From Chromera velia (Eukaryota > Sar > Chromeraceae), in NCBI GenBank assembly GCA_018398765.1, contig JAHBMJ010004878.1, forward strand, positions 47,428 through 111,427: 64,000 nucleotides of DNA, read 5' to 3'. The translations under genes and the position numbers were made by a program. The notes under the pieces are model-generated. The model did not search any database, was not told where the DNA came from, and worked only from the letters and a program-made list of their open reading frames with translations. Shown piece by piece: positions 46,093-57,277 of this stretch (within the stretch, counting starts at the first letter, position 1; each line of letters starts with the position of its first letter).

Positions 46093-46445
46093 AATAGGTA
46101 GATAGAAAGAGGGAGGGAGAGACAGATACAAAGACAGACAATTTGAAGCTTTCTCCCTTTCTCCTCCTTTTTTTCTCTGTTTTGTTTCTCGTCTCTACAT
46201 GCGCGCAGGTAGCAACAGACAGACAGATGCCATTACTTCGTTTCTTCTTCCACTTTCTTTACAGACTGCCAAACCAAACAAGGCACAAAAAATTACAAAC
46301 GGACAAGTGGCCAGGGAGGTGGGGAGACAGGTGGGCAAGCAGGCAGATTCTCTTCATCTCTCTTCTCCTTGAACGTATACACCAGACTGGCCAACAGAAA
46401 GACTGCATGTTTCCCTTTCTTCCCTCCTTGTTTTCGTGTACACAT

Positions 46446-46464
46446 TAGAAAAAGAAAGAAAGAG

Positions 46465-46495
<31 letters not shown>

Positions 46496-46532
46496 GAAAA
46501 AGAAAGAAAGAAAGAGAGAAAGAAAGAAAGAG

Positions 46533-46563
<31 letters not shown>

Positions 46564-46570
46564 GAGAAAG

Positions 46571-46613
<43 letters not shown>

Positions 46614-46620
46614 AAAAAGA
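46446..46620 (+). repeat. (GAAA)n array next to the second 129-bp repeat
   Basis: Plus-strand GAAA/GAGA run. A diverged copy of the short dispersed unit (gcatgtttccctttcttccc...gtgtacacattag) sits immediately to its left at about 46404-46448. Confidence 0.9.
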
Positions 46621-46739
46621 GAGAAAGACATGGCACAGAACGTCGGATATTTGTTCCATCTGAAACAGTATCTGAAGAATGCAACACACTCAAAAACTAC
46701 GAATGGAATTCACACACAGGTCATCTTTATGCAGCGTCA
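46611..46739. repeat. 129-bp exact repeat, copy 2
   Basis: Identical by eye to 22151-22279 and again directly right of a (GAAA)n array. Identity over 129 bp contrasts with the heavier divergence of the other repeat families here. Confidence 0.85.
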
Positions 46740-46779
46740 GTCAGACAGACGGGCAGGCAGACAGATAGACAAATGAACA

Positions 46780-46848
46780 CACGGTATGTTTTCTTTTCCC
46801 TTGTATTCTTCTCTTCACGCACACAACAGACAAACAAACAAGCAAACG

Positions 46849-46882
<34 letters not shown>

Positions 46883-47165
46883 GAAAGAAAGAAAGAAAGG
46901 AGGAAAGAAAGAAAGAAAAGAAAGAAAGAAAGAAAGAAAAGAAAGAAAAGAAAGAAAAGAAAGAAAAGAAAGAAGAGAAAGAAAAGAAAGAAAAGAAAGA
47001 AAGAAAGAAAGAAAGAAACAAACAAACAAAGAAAGAAACAAAAAAACAAAGAAAAAAAACGGAGCGGACAGACAGAGAGCTACAGAGAGCTACAGAAAGA
47101 TGCAGGAAGATACAGATAGATAGATAGATAGATAGATACATAGAAAATTAGATAGATAGATAGAC
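46780..47165 (+). repeat. Dispersed unit plus (GAAA)n, (GATA)n arrays
   Basis: The unit tatgttttcttttcccttg...cacgcacacaacagac lies at 46780-46832, followed by (GAAA)n with AAAGA variants to about 47060 and a GATA run at 47114-47165. Confidence 0.85.
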
Positions 47166-47292
47166 ACACAGGCAGGCAGGCAGGTAGGCAGGCAGACAGG
47201 TGGGCGGTGAAGAGGAGATCGCGCCGAGAGAGAAGAGCCAGAGAGGACCAAGCTACCAACCAGCCAGCCAGCCAGCAAATGAGGAAACCTAC

Positions 47293-48191
47293 CCTCTGAT
47301 CTGTCCTGTGCGAGGAAGGTCATCATTTCTTGGAGACTGTGCTGCTCTGGAATGAATCTGCGCACGCACGCACGCACGCACAGACACACACACACACACA
47401 CACATACATACACACACACACACACATATACACACACATACACACAGAGAGAGAGAGAGAGAGAGGGAGGGAGGGAGACGCATACTCATACACAGGCACA
47501 CACAAATACGCATATGCACAGCCAAATGCGTTTTCACACTAACACGCACACAGTCCATCCCTCACATTCTTTGGTGCACCATACTTCATTCTGGAAAGGT
47601 CGTGTGAGGGGGGCGCACAAACTGATAGGCGGGCAGAAAGGAAAGCGGTTGGACAAATATGCAGACCGACGAAAGTGTAGTCTGAGGGTGAGACAAATAG
47701 GCGCACAGACGAGTAGGTGGGCAAACAGAGAGATAGGTAGACGGATATACCGGCCGACAAGAAAACTTGCATGCATGCAGACATACACATACACTCTGCA
47801 ATAGAGGGATACTGCCGAAGGCTTTAAGGTGCAAACGGACAGAAAGAACTGCACACGAAAAAGCGTTTGGAATCCAGCGGCGCAGTATACCGTAAGAGGA
47901 TGTGGAGTAAGAGGAGGGAAGAAACAGAGAGCCCATACACGCGACGGACCTTTTCATCTTCCCTGTGACCAGTTCAATGTCAACAGATGAAGGCCCGTCG
48001 TACCCCAGTAGATCGTATGAGGCTTCCAGCTTTGGGAAAAGTTTTCGAATCTTCTGGGAATGCATTTGGAAGATGATTTGTCGGCAAACATCCGTGTTAG
48101 GTTTTCCTGGACGGTAGGCCACATGAATCTTTTTGATGTACGAAAAGAAGTTCGGCTTAACGAATAGATTGACTCTAGGAGGGGCTGCCAT
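47293..48191 (-). CDS. Mitochondrial large ribosomal subunit protein mL53-like, two exons seen
   Basis: Exon 1 is 48191-47950 and exon 2 is 47357-47293 (phase 2 junction, AG+A gives Arg). The protein starts MAAPPRVNLFVKPNFFSYIK, then KIHVAYRPGKPNTDVCRQII, a helix FQMHSQKIRKLFPKLEASYD and the strand/turn YDGPSSVDIELVTGKMKRF, ending in the helix HSLQEMMTFLAQDRSE. The order beta-helix-beta with D-G-x-x-x-V-D-x-x-x-x-x-G and a closing E-M-x-T-F-x-A helix matches mL53 (MRPL53), a thioredoxin-fold protein of the mitoribosome. Donor is GTCCGT. Exon 2 ends at GTAGGT in phase 1, so a short final exon is still missing; read-through instead enters low-complexity sequence. Confidence 0.75.
47366..47465 (+). 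repeat. (CA)n/(TACA)n/(GA)n microsatellite in the mL53 intron
   Basis: CACG, CA, TACA and GA runs placed immediately upstream (on the coding strand) of the mL53 exon 2 acceptor. Confidence 0.9.
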
Positions 48192-49896
48192 TCTTTCTCT
48201 TTCTTGGTCTGCAGGACAATCTCGCAGAGTGAGTCATGTGTCTTGCCTCTGAGTTGCATATATCAGCACACACGGACCGTTAGATGCTGAGTCTGCAAGG
48301 AGACGGGCGAATTGTACTCAATTTTAGGCAGACAGGCAACTTCGGTTCAGAAGGCCCACCTTCGGACATCTTCGGTTGTCAGAAGGCACAGCCACATGCC
48401 ATATTGCAGCATCTGAAACACCGAAGCGTCGTGTGGATGCTGTGTCTTGCAGAGGAAGAGGGCATTGATCATGGATCGAATACTCACTCGGCATGCGTCT
48501 CAGTGAAGGGAAGGAGACGGAGACGGCTGTCTATGCATTCGAATTCTTTTGGGTCGGTTTGGACGCGGATCGAATTAAGCGATCGCGAGTCCCGCGCGGG
48601 CCCGGGGGGGCGGCGGGCTGGCGGGCGGCGGGGGTGGGTATAGACCGATTGGCAGATTTCGAGCAGATTGGTGAGTGCCTTCAAAATGTTCCATACAAAT
48701 TTTACGATCTGCCTATCCCCTCATTGTCAGATGCGCTTGGCAGATCTTAAGCAGATCCAATACAGAGCAAATCAATTTAAAATGTATGGGTGGCATTGTC
48801 ATGACAGAGGGAGGTACTAAGGGACATTGACGGTGACTGGAAGTAAATTTAATGGAGAACCTAAGTTTTGAGACTAAACTTCTAGACCAAACCAAATGCA
48901 TTCATCATTGAAAATCTGCCAATCACAACACATATGTAACTAAGCATGCAACACATATCCAAAATGTGAATTTAACTTAATTATGTATTGGCTTCTATAT
49001 TTTTACTAGTATTTTCGAATATATTTCAATACATTTATCAACACTTATGAATTATTTTTAAATTTAGTAAACTGCTAGCTCTGGTAAGCTCTGGCAACAG
49101 ATGGATATAGCGGGAAGGCCTAGTGCGGAACCTATCAATCAATCAATCAATATACTTATAAATCTTAATCTCAATTCTATCAGCTATCTAGCCAGCTATG
49201 AGGAAAGACACTAAATATATGGATATAGAATGTAGAGAACCATCAAAATTTTGGACCCCATGATAAATTGATAATACATTCAATCAATCAATATCAATCT
49301 AGATATCAATCAATGATCCGGGGCCAGATGAAGCATCATCAGCCCAGTCATTGACAATTTCACAGCACGAGCACGAACATGCATAGATATGCATAGAGGA
49401 CGGATTGTCGTCACAACAAGCACGCAGCACAACATGTCATAAAGCACGTCATGTATCCTTCATGAACATGAAGACTGCGTGCTCTGCTGTCGAGGACACG
49501 GCCCAGCTCATTGCATGCTCGGCTGGACTTCTCCTTTGCAAGGAGGAGGAGAAGAAAAAACAAAGAAATGCGCACAAAATGTGATTTCTTCTGGACCCTT
49601 CTGCTTCGGTCTGTGCCGTACACGGGGGATCGACTGAGTCAGTCAACCTCTGACTGTGACAATTCTTTGCTCACACAGTCAAGAAACAAACAGACGGGAT
49701 GGCCAGAAACAGACAAGGTGTCGAAAAAGGAGGACACGGGAGAGGAGAGGAGAGGACAGAACAGGAAAGAGAAGGGTAGGGAATTGTTGGGGGGGGAGGG
49801 AAGAAAACCCTAAACACGCGCACTCAACATGCGCCGCGCAACAAAAAGAAAAAGGGAAGTCCGGAAGTCTCCTCGGTTTCCGTGAGTGGAAGAGGG
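48192..49896. other. Intergenic, repeats only
   Basis: GC-rich around 48590-48640, AT-rich from 48880 to 49320. 49099-49150 is the second copy of the ATCA-tailed repeat (agatggatatagcgggaagg...cctatcaatcaatcaa). 49624-49697 is repeated in inverted orientation at 51868-51939. No gene I can support. Confidence 0.5.
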
Positions 49897-52800
49897 CTAC
49901 AACGTGATCTCAGCAATATCCTTCGTGCCTTCTGACTTTTGAGCATGAAATTGCCATTGAAGTGATCTTCTGCGAACGAAAAAAAAAATGTTGTCAAGGA
50001 AGGTGACCCTCGCACCTTTTCCAGTCGGAGAGAATGATGGAGAAAAAGTCAACAGCTTGCCCACAGCGAAGACACACAAAAATCTCGCTCTAGAGTCTTG
50101 CTCACTCTCTGTCTCGCTCCTCCCTTCCCTTCCCCCCCCCCCTCTCTCTCTTTTCCCTCTCTCCATCTGTCTTCTCTTGCTATCTCTTTTAAAGTTTCCC
50201 TCCACGGCCCCTCCGGTTTGCGTCCTTTTTCGTCACCGATGCACCGGCCGAAGGAGAAGCAGCCTCCGTCTGTAGAGTACCCCTCCCCCTGCAGCACAAA
50301 GAGAGCAGAAGAAAAGAGAAGACAAACACACGATGAAGAAGCGGGAAAGGAGAAAACAGAAACAGATATGTGTAATGTATCGAACGGAGAAACTGATCAA
50401 GGAGAAATGTCGGTCTCTTGCACGCACGGTCTGTCACGCGCCCCGACTTCGGAGAACCTCTGACTTTCGTCGAGAGGCCTCGCGAGCGCCGAGTCTGTTG
50501 CATGCCCCCTCTCTGGCTCTCTAGGCGCCCCCTCAAAGGTTCGACCGCTGACTCCCTCTTCTGCTCTTTTTTTCTCCGGATGCGACTGATCACTCGCTCC
50601 TCGATCCTCTGAAAACTCTCTGACTGACACGGCTGGGCCTATAGGGCTCTTCTTCGGTTTCTTATAATTGTCTTGTCTCGTTTCCCCCCCCGCTGGTCTG
50701 CTCCTGTCTGTCTTTGCAAGACGCCGCTTCGACTTTGATCAACACACTCCTAGCTGCTGACACCCTTCTTTGCGTTCACGCCGGCGCTCCAAGAGATCGA
50801 TCGATCGATCGATCAAACAACCAATCGACAACTCGATCCATTCGAGAAACCGCCCCTCCAATGATCCCTCCACCCTCCTGCCCGGAACCGCTGCTCTGAG
50901 TCCGCTTCCACCTGTCTGCTCTGCTCTGCTCTGAGTCCGCTTCCATTTGCCTGCCCTGCTCTGCTCTGCTCAGAGTCCGCTTGAAGTTCCATTTGTCTGC
51001 TCTGAGTCCGCTTCCACCTGTCTGCTCTGCTCTGCTCTGCTCTGAGTCCGCTTCCATTTGTCTGTTCTGAGTTCGCTTTCACTTGTCTGCTCTGCTCTGC
51101 ACTGAGTCCGCTTCCATTTGTCTGCCCTGCTGTGTTCTTCTCTGAGTCCGCTTCCATTTGTCTGCTCTGCTTTGCACTGCTCTGCTCTGAGTCCGTTTCC
51201 ATTTGTCTGCCCTGCTCTGCTGTGCTCTACACTGCTCTGCGCTTTCGTCTCCACACGTCTGACTCACTGCATGGTTGGCTGACTGGATGGCTGGCTGCCG
51301 CGATGCCTGACTCTCTCTCTCCCTCCCTCTTGCTCTTCTGGCCGTCACTGCCCTCCTGCCAGCCCGCCCGCCCACCTCTCCACCCACCCACCCACATGAC
51401 AACAGAACACGGGTGCTCAAATGCCTGCGCGCGCGTACACCCGCTGCCAACAGCCGAAGCTGCAGACCGGCACGGAGCCACCGAGGCTTCCTTCTTTTCT
51501 TTGGCATGGATCGAATCGAAGGGAAGCGCGCGTGAACAGTCGTGCCACACAAACCCTGAGGACAGCTCACGTGGCATCTTGGATGGCAATTCGGCGCGCC
51601 CTCCACAGGGAAGAGACCGACGGAAAACAAATAAACCAAGAGACATGCGGACTCACTCGATCAAAAAGAGAGGGGAAGAGAAATCAATTAAAGAAAGACA
51701 GAAAAGTCAGTTAAGAGAAAAGCGACATGCACTTCCTCTTTGCTTTGTTTACGAATGCAGACGAATGTATACGAATGCATCCATGCTCGGGCGAGGGACA
51801 GTCAATTTATTAAGGCCGGCTGCATGCCTCCGCACGGTACCCATTATGGAAAGGATCTTGACTTGCGTCTGTTTGTTTCTTGACTGTGTGAGCGCAAAAT
51901 TGTAACACTCAGAGGCTGACTGACACAGTCGATCCCCCACGGCCCCTCCGGTTTGCGTCCTTTTTCGGGACCAACGCAGCGGCCAAAGGAGAAGCATCCT
52001 CCGTCCTTCCGCCCCTGCAGCATAAAGAGAGCAGAAGAGAAGAGAAGACAAACACACGATGAAGAAACGGAAAAGGAGAAAACAGAAACGGATATGTGCA
52101 ATCCTTCGCGCAGAGCTAGAAAATGATCAAGGAGAAATGTCGGTCTCTTGCACGCACGGGCATATGAAAATCAAGCAGTCATCTTCAGACGCACTCACCC
52201 CATCAATCTTTCGGAGGGTTTTGATTGTTGAACCCTTCTGTCCCGCCACCAGAGCTCTCTGTGCCTTCTCCAGCTTCACAGTCTGCTCTTTCTGATCTTC
52301 CTGAGCATTCACTTTCTTCATCGCGTTGGTTACCCTTCCTTTTCCACCCGAAGACCAGTAGAGACAGGAAGAGGGAGACACGATAAGACGAGAAGAATTC
52401 TGTATCACAGCTGATCCCTTAGCAGCAGACACCAAAAAGGACTCCTCTTTCCTAACCCCGGCCAAGCATACAGAAAGCGAGGACCCGCCGTTTCACCCAA
52501 GAGGAAGGTAGTCCACGAGTCGAAGCGTGAATTGAAGTTAACTGAAGTGGTGCAAGATAGCTCCCGAAGAAGAAAAATGAGGGGCCAACGGGTGTTGCTT
52601 CGATGCAGTGAGCAAGGATCACGAGGGCATATTTTACGAGTTCGTTGGTTAGGGATGTCAGTCAGCCAGTCGATAATCAGCTCCACTTATTTTCATCCAG
52701 ATCTTGGAAGAACTGTACAGGAGGAGTCAGACTATATATGTTAGACGTATATACATGGTGCGGGGGGGGGCGCGGCATGCATTGCATGATCATGCAGAGA

Positions 52801-53158
52801 CGGCGTGCAGCAGCATTGCGGCAGCTTTCTTTCGAGAAGGAAGAGTATCGTGTCGTCTGCCACGAGTTTCAGCACTCAGTTTGCTAAGACATAGAGAGTC
52901 AGCCGGATCAGTTATTTGATCTGCAGTTACGAACTTTCCAGGTGTAAGTTGCACTAGCTCCATCTCCGCAGTTTGTTTCAACACATGAAGATGCAGGGTC
53001 CGCTCTTGTAACATATGCAGTCTCCTATTCCATTCTCCTCGCCCCGTATCTGTTAATTGAACGAACTCTGGAGAGGACTCAAGAGCCAAAGGACCAGTAC
53101 CCACAATAAACCTAATCTCTCCGCGCTTTGTCTTTGGTGTGGTTGCCTGTCCGCTCAT
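49897..53158 (-). CDS. Small basic/coiled-coil protein, four exons, function unknown
   Basis: Exons 53158-52935, 52334-52199, 50623-50448 and 49969-49897, with matching phases (2, 0, 2), give 202 aa. The N-terminal part looks folded (MSGQATTPKTKRGEIRFIVG, then EFVQLTDTGRGEWNRRLHML and LHLHVLKQTAEMELVQLTPG). The middle is helical (VNAQEDQKEQTVKLEKAQRA; FQRIEERVISRIRRKKEQKR). The end is WQFHAQKSEGTKDIAEITL. Donors are GTTCGT, GTGAGT and GTCGGG. Exon 1 is the best supported part; the last two junctions were chosen by phase. The ATG is only 67 bp from the ATG of the ABC transporter on the other strand, so the two probably share a promoter. I recognise no family. Confidence 0.5.
50202..50431. repeat. 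~230-bp duplicated segment, copy 1
   Basis: ccacggcccctccggtttgc through gaaatgtcggtctcttgcac matches 51938-52160 with scattered changes. It lies inside the second-to-last intron region of the minus-strand gene, and its edge touches the exon ending at 50448. Confidence 0.8.
50895..51240. repeat. Tandem array of tctgctctg + agtccgcttccatttg units
   Basis: About ten units of roughly 35 bp. Each has a variable number of CTCTG pentamers followed by a conserved agtccgcttccatttg or agtccgcttccacctg core. It lies in an intron of the 49897-53158 gene. Confidence 0.85.
51868..52160. repeat. Composite of two duplicated segments
   Basis: 51868-51939 is the inverted match of 49624-49697 (gtctgtttgtttcttgactg). 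It is followed directly by 51938-52160, the direct match of 50202-50431. The junction at about 51939 joins two pieces found apart elsewhere. Confidence 0.7.
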
Positions 53159-53225
53159 CGTCGAAAATTCTGTCCTGTTCTATTGGATGATCTTTCCGTC
53201 ATTTGTCAGTCAGACAGATAGATAG
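53159..53225. promoter_or_regulatory. 67-bp head-to-head interval between two start codons
   Basis: The ATG of the minus gene is at 53158 and that of the ABC gene at 53226. The codon before 53226 is TAG, so the ABC frame cannot extend upstream without another exon. The interval has no TATA box; it contains gtcagtcagacag and a short GATA repeat. Confidence 0.5.
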
Positions 53226-56200
53226 ATGGCAAACCAGTCGAAATTTATGCAAAAGCACAAAGACACAAGTGAAGGAAAGGGGGGGCAACGTGGTCCCCCT
53301 TTCTCCTCTCCTGCCGTGTCTTGGAGATATGTGTTGAAGTTCTGTAGCCCGGCTGAGAAGCGCCACCTCGTGTTTGCTTTTGCGGCGCTTCTCATCAACA
53401 GCGTGACCAATCTCGCCTTCCCGACAATCATCGCGAAGGCTGTAGACTACGCTGCAAAGGATTCGGACGGGGGCGCTCAGCAGCAGTCGGACGGTGGCCA
53501 GCTGAACGTGAGGTGGATTGGAATGTGTCTGCTGAGTCTGTACGCATTGGGGGCAGCAGCCAGCTGGGTCCGCGTGTACTCGTTCAGTATGGCAACGAAC
53601 GGCATCGAAGCCCGGATGCGCAAACGAATTTTCGAGACGGTGCTCCACAAGGTAGGGAGGGATATGTGACTGCATTGCATGGGTTGCCTATTTGCTTGTC
53701 GGTCACTGTGTACGGTGCACGACACCCCCGTCCGTCTGCCTTCGATCTGCCTTCTCTTCACGAGAGAGAATGGTGTATCGTTAATCGTCATGTTCCTTTT
53801 CTCAGGTACATTTGCTCAGTCGTGCTTCAATCGATCATGAGTGTCTGGCTGTCGATGTGCATACCTTTCTGTGTGAGCATTTGCGTGGTGGTCTATTTTC
53901 TTTTCCTTGCAGCGGATGGAATTTTTTGACTCCGCGAGGACTGGAGAACTCGTCACTCGGCTCCTTTCGGTCCGTCTGCCTCCCATGTGTGCGTGCTTTG
54001 TTTCCGTCTGTACGGATTCCATTCATGTGTGCGTGCTTTGTTTCCGTCTGTATCCTTCCAACGATTTTTTTTTCACGCGCAAGCGACTGAGCTGACACAC
54101 ATGCGTAAACATCCCCCGGTGGTCCGTCAGACTGGGCAGGCTCAAGGCGTTCCAAGACGGGAAGTGGAGAAAAGAAACGTGTGTAAAGGAAAAACGAGGT
54201 TGGAGGAGACGCTGTGGGAAGAAAAGCACGCAGCCAGGCAGACGAAGGGGGATCCCCAACGCCTCTTGAGCCGCTCGGAGTTGTTTCGTGTTCGGTTTCA
54301 ATGATTTCTGGTGCACATCTCATTGTTCTTTGCTCTGCTTAGGTTCTTTCTTCGGTTGGCATGGTTTGGGAACTCTTCCTGTCTGCCGATACGCTTGTCT
54401 ACGTTGACAAGTAAGGTGTCTGCCGGACTGCCGGCCCGTCTGCCTGACTCCTGCCTATCTGTGTGCATCAAAAGAAGTCATCGGGTCTCTCTCTTTGCAT
54501 GTCCGTGTCTGCTCTCTGATATCTTGGGTGGGTGCAGGACGTTGACGTCTCTGCTGGGTGTCTGTCTTCCAACGTTGCCTCGGCTGTCCGAAGTCTGAAC
54601 TCCTCTGTGGGGGGGACGGCGATGCTCCTTCATTTGTCTCCTCGGTTGACGATGGTCTCCCTTGCCATGGTGCCCTTCGTTGGCATGGGAGCCATGATCT
54701 ATGCAAGGTGTGTTTGCTTTGGCTGATCGAGCCGTTTGGGGTTGCGCCTTTCAGTGTCTCCCTCTCACTATTTCTCTCCTCTGTGTCCCTGAAGGCAAGA
54801 CTTTGCAGTGGCTTTCTTTCTTTGATCTTCCACCGTTTCCAATGAGCCCGTTGTCCGTTCAATTGCCTGCCTCTTGACTGGATGGATGGATCTTGTCCCT
54901 CCCTCCCTCGCTCCCTCCGTCTCCCTGACTTTTCAGGACTGCCAAGAGCAAAACTCGACTTTTCAGAGCTAGCTTGGAGGAGGCGGTCAGCTTTCAGTTT
55001 TTGGTTACGTGAAAAACAGAAAAGGACTCGCATGACCGTGTAGCTTTGTAATAAAAGCAGGACTCTGGAAGAAATCTCATGCATCTGTCTGCGTGTCGAC
55101 GGAATGTGGGGATAGACATGGAATGAAAAGCATGCGATGAATTGATCATCAGTTTGGTTTCTTCAAATGCCGAGGGCGTTTTGGTTGCCTTTCATGCTTT
55201 CTGGCTTCCTTTCGTTTGTGCTTATACTCAGGTGTCTGCTCCTTCATTTGTCATTCGTTTCTTTTTCCTTCTTTCTGACTCCCTACAGGTCGGACTTGCA
55301 GAAGAAAAGTTGGCGAACGTGAAGACTGTCCGCTCATTTGGCATGGTCAGCTGCATGAGTTGTTTGTCAAAGGAAGACGGAAAAGGAGAGAGGAAATCAA
55401 GCACGGGGGGGGGATCTGTGGAAGGAGGAAAAGAGGGAACGATGGACGGCTTCGCATTCTCCTGTAACCCGCTGTGTGTAAGTCGCAGCATCCTGCCCCT
55501 TCCCTGCGTACCTCCCTAGCTGTCTGTTTGTGTACCCTGCAGGCTCTACCTTCCTCTTTCTGGGTATGAGTGTCTGTGAGCGTGTACGCGCGCAGATATG
55601 TGTGTGTTTGGGAGAGACAAAGAGAATGAGAGAGTGAGAGTCAGAGTGAGAGTGAGGCTGTCCGGTCGCGCGCACTATTGCACTTTAATGTGACTCCTCT
55701 CAGGAAGAACGGGAAGTGGCTCGGTTTGCAGAAGCAGTGGACAAGCTGGCGCCCTTGGCGAGGTGTGTCTTTGTGTGCGTACATGCGAGAGTCTGTGCCT
55801 GCCGATGAGAGTGTTTGCGTCTCTCTTTCTCTTTACTTTGTGGCGTTTGGCCTCAGTCTTGCCAGCGTTTTCTGTCTTTACCTTCCTTTCTTTCTACGTG
55901 TTCTTTTCACTGGTCCCGGCCTTTTTTGCACTATTTTTCTTTCGGCCATCCATCTGCTTTCTGATCTGAAACCAACGAGCTGCAGAGGCGCCGCACACGC
56001 CGAGGGCTTTTTCATGGGCTCCTTCAACATCACTCTCAAGTAAGCTGGGGGGGAGGCGGGGAAGAGATGAGAAGGTTCATGGATTTGGACAAAAGAATGC
56101 CTTCAAACCAGGAAAGGCAGGCAAGCAAAGGGTCAACAGAGCCCACAAGTCTGGACTCTTGATCGATCCCTTCTCTTCTCTCGCCCCGGTGGTAAACAAT

Positions 56201-56628
56201 TCTCTCTGTGATCTGTCTGTCTCTCTCTCTGTACACATCTATCTATCTATCTACCTACACATGTAGGTCTGTATATACATGTATGCGTATGTGTCCGTCC
56301 ATCTTTCTCTGTATCCGAGCATCCGTCTGCCTTCTTTCTGTGCAGCACGACCCTCCTGACGGTTTTGTTCTTCGGGAGTCGCCTCGTGAAGTCAGGGGCG
56401 TTGACTATGGGTACGTTTTTGCATCCTTCATTGTGCGTTTCTTTCTTGAGCTGGAGATGTGCATGGGCATAAATTCCCAAGCTTGAATTGAATCTGTTGA
56501 TTGGTTAGACTGTCTCTCTCTCTTTTTCGTTTTTCTCTCGAACAGCACCTCGACGCATGCCGTTATTGGAAGTGTGTTTGCATGGACGTCTGTCCATGTG
56601 TACAGAATGTGCTTGTGTGTCAGAAATA

Positions 56629-56686
<58 letters not shown>

Positions 56687-57235
56687 ATGTGTGTGTGTGT
56701 GTGTGTGGGTGTGTGTGTGTGCAGGGGGATTGACGTCATTCCTCCTCTACTCTTCGATGGTTGGCTTGGGGTTCTCGGGCCTGTCTAAAGTGAGGGCAGA
56801 CCTGAGTAAGGCAGGCTCATCCGCAGAGAGAATAGCGGAACTCATCGAGGAGTTTCCTCCTGAGGGTCAGGAGGAGAGCAGCACGAATACACAGGCGGCA
56901 GACGACAGAGGGATTCTATTGGAAAGGGAGAAAGTGAGGGGACAAATCATTTTCAAGGATGTCAGCTTCGCATATCCTGCACGTCCGGGTGTGAAGGCCC
57001 TAGACGGCGTCAATTTGGAAATCAGGCCAGGAGAGAGGCTTGCAGTTGCGGGGCGATCGGGTGCCGGAAAGAGTACTTTGGTGGCTCTGTTGTTGAGGAT
57101 GTATGACTGCCAAGAGGGAAGCATCCAACTGGTGGGTCTGAAGGGGTGTGTGCCGAAATTCCTTCTTTGATGCTTCGATCGGTTGAAGACCCTTTTTTCT
57201 TTGTGTGTGTGTGTGCGTGCTTGCGTGTGAGTGTG

Positions 57236-57277
<42 letters not shown>

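Noticed and set aside
55346-55480. Longer ABC exon 5 ([18 protein letters not shown])
   Set aside because: Splicing at ATG|GTCAGC gives [11 protein letters not shown], which matches the family exactly. The extension is Gly/Ser/Lys filler absent from ABC transporters.
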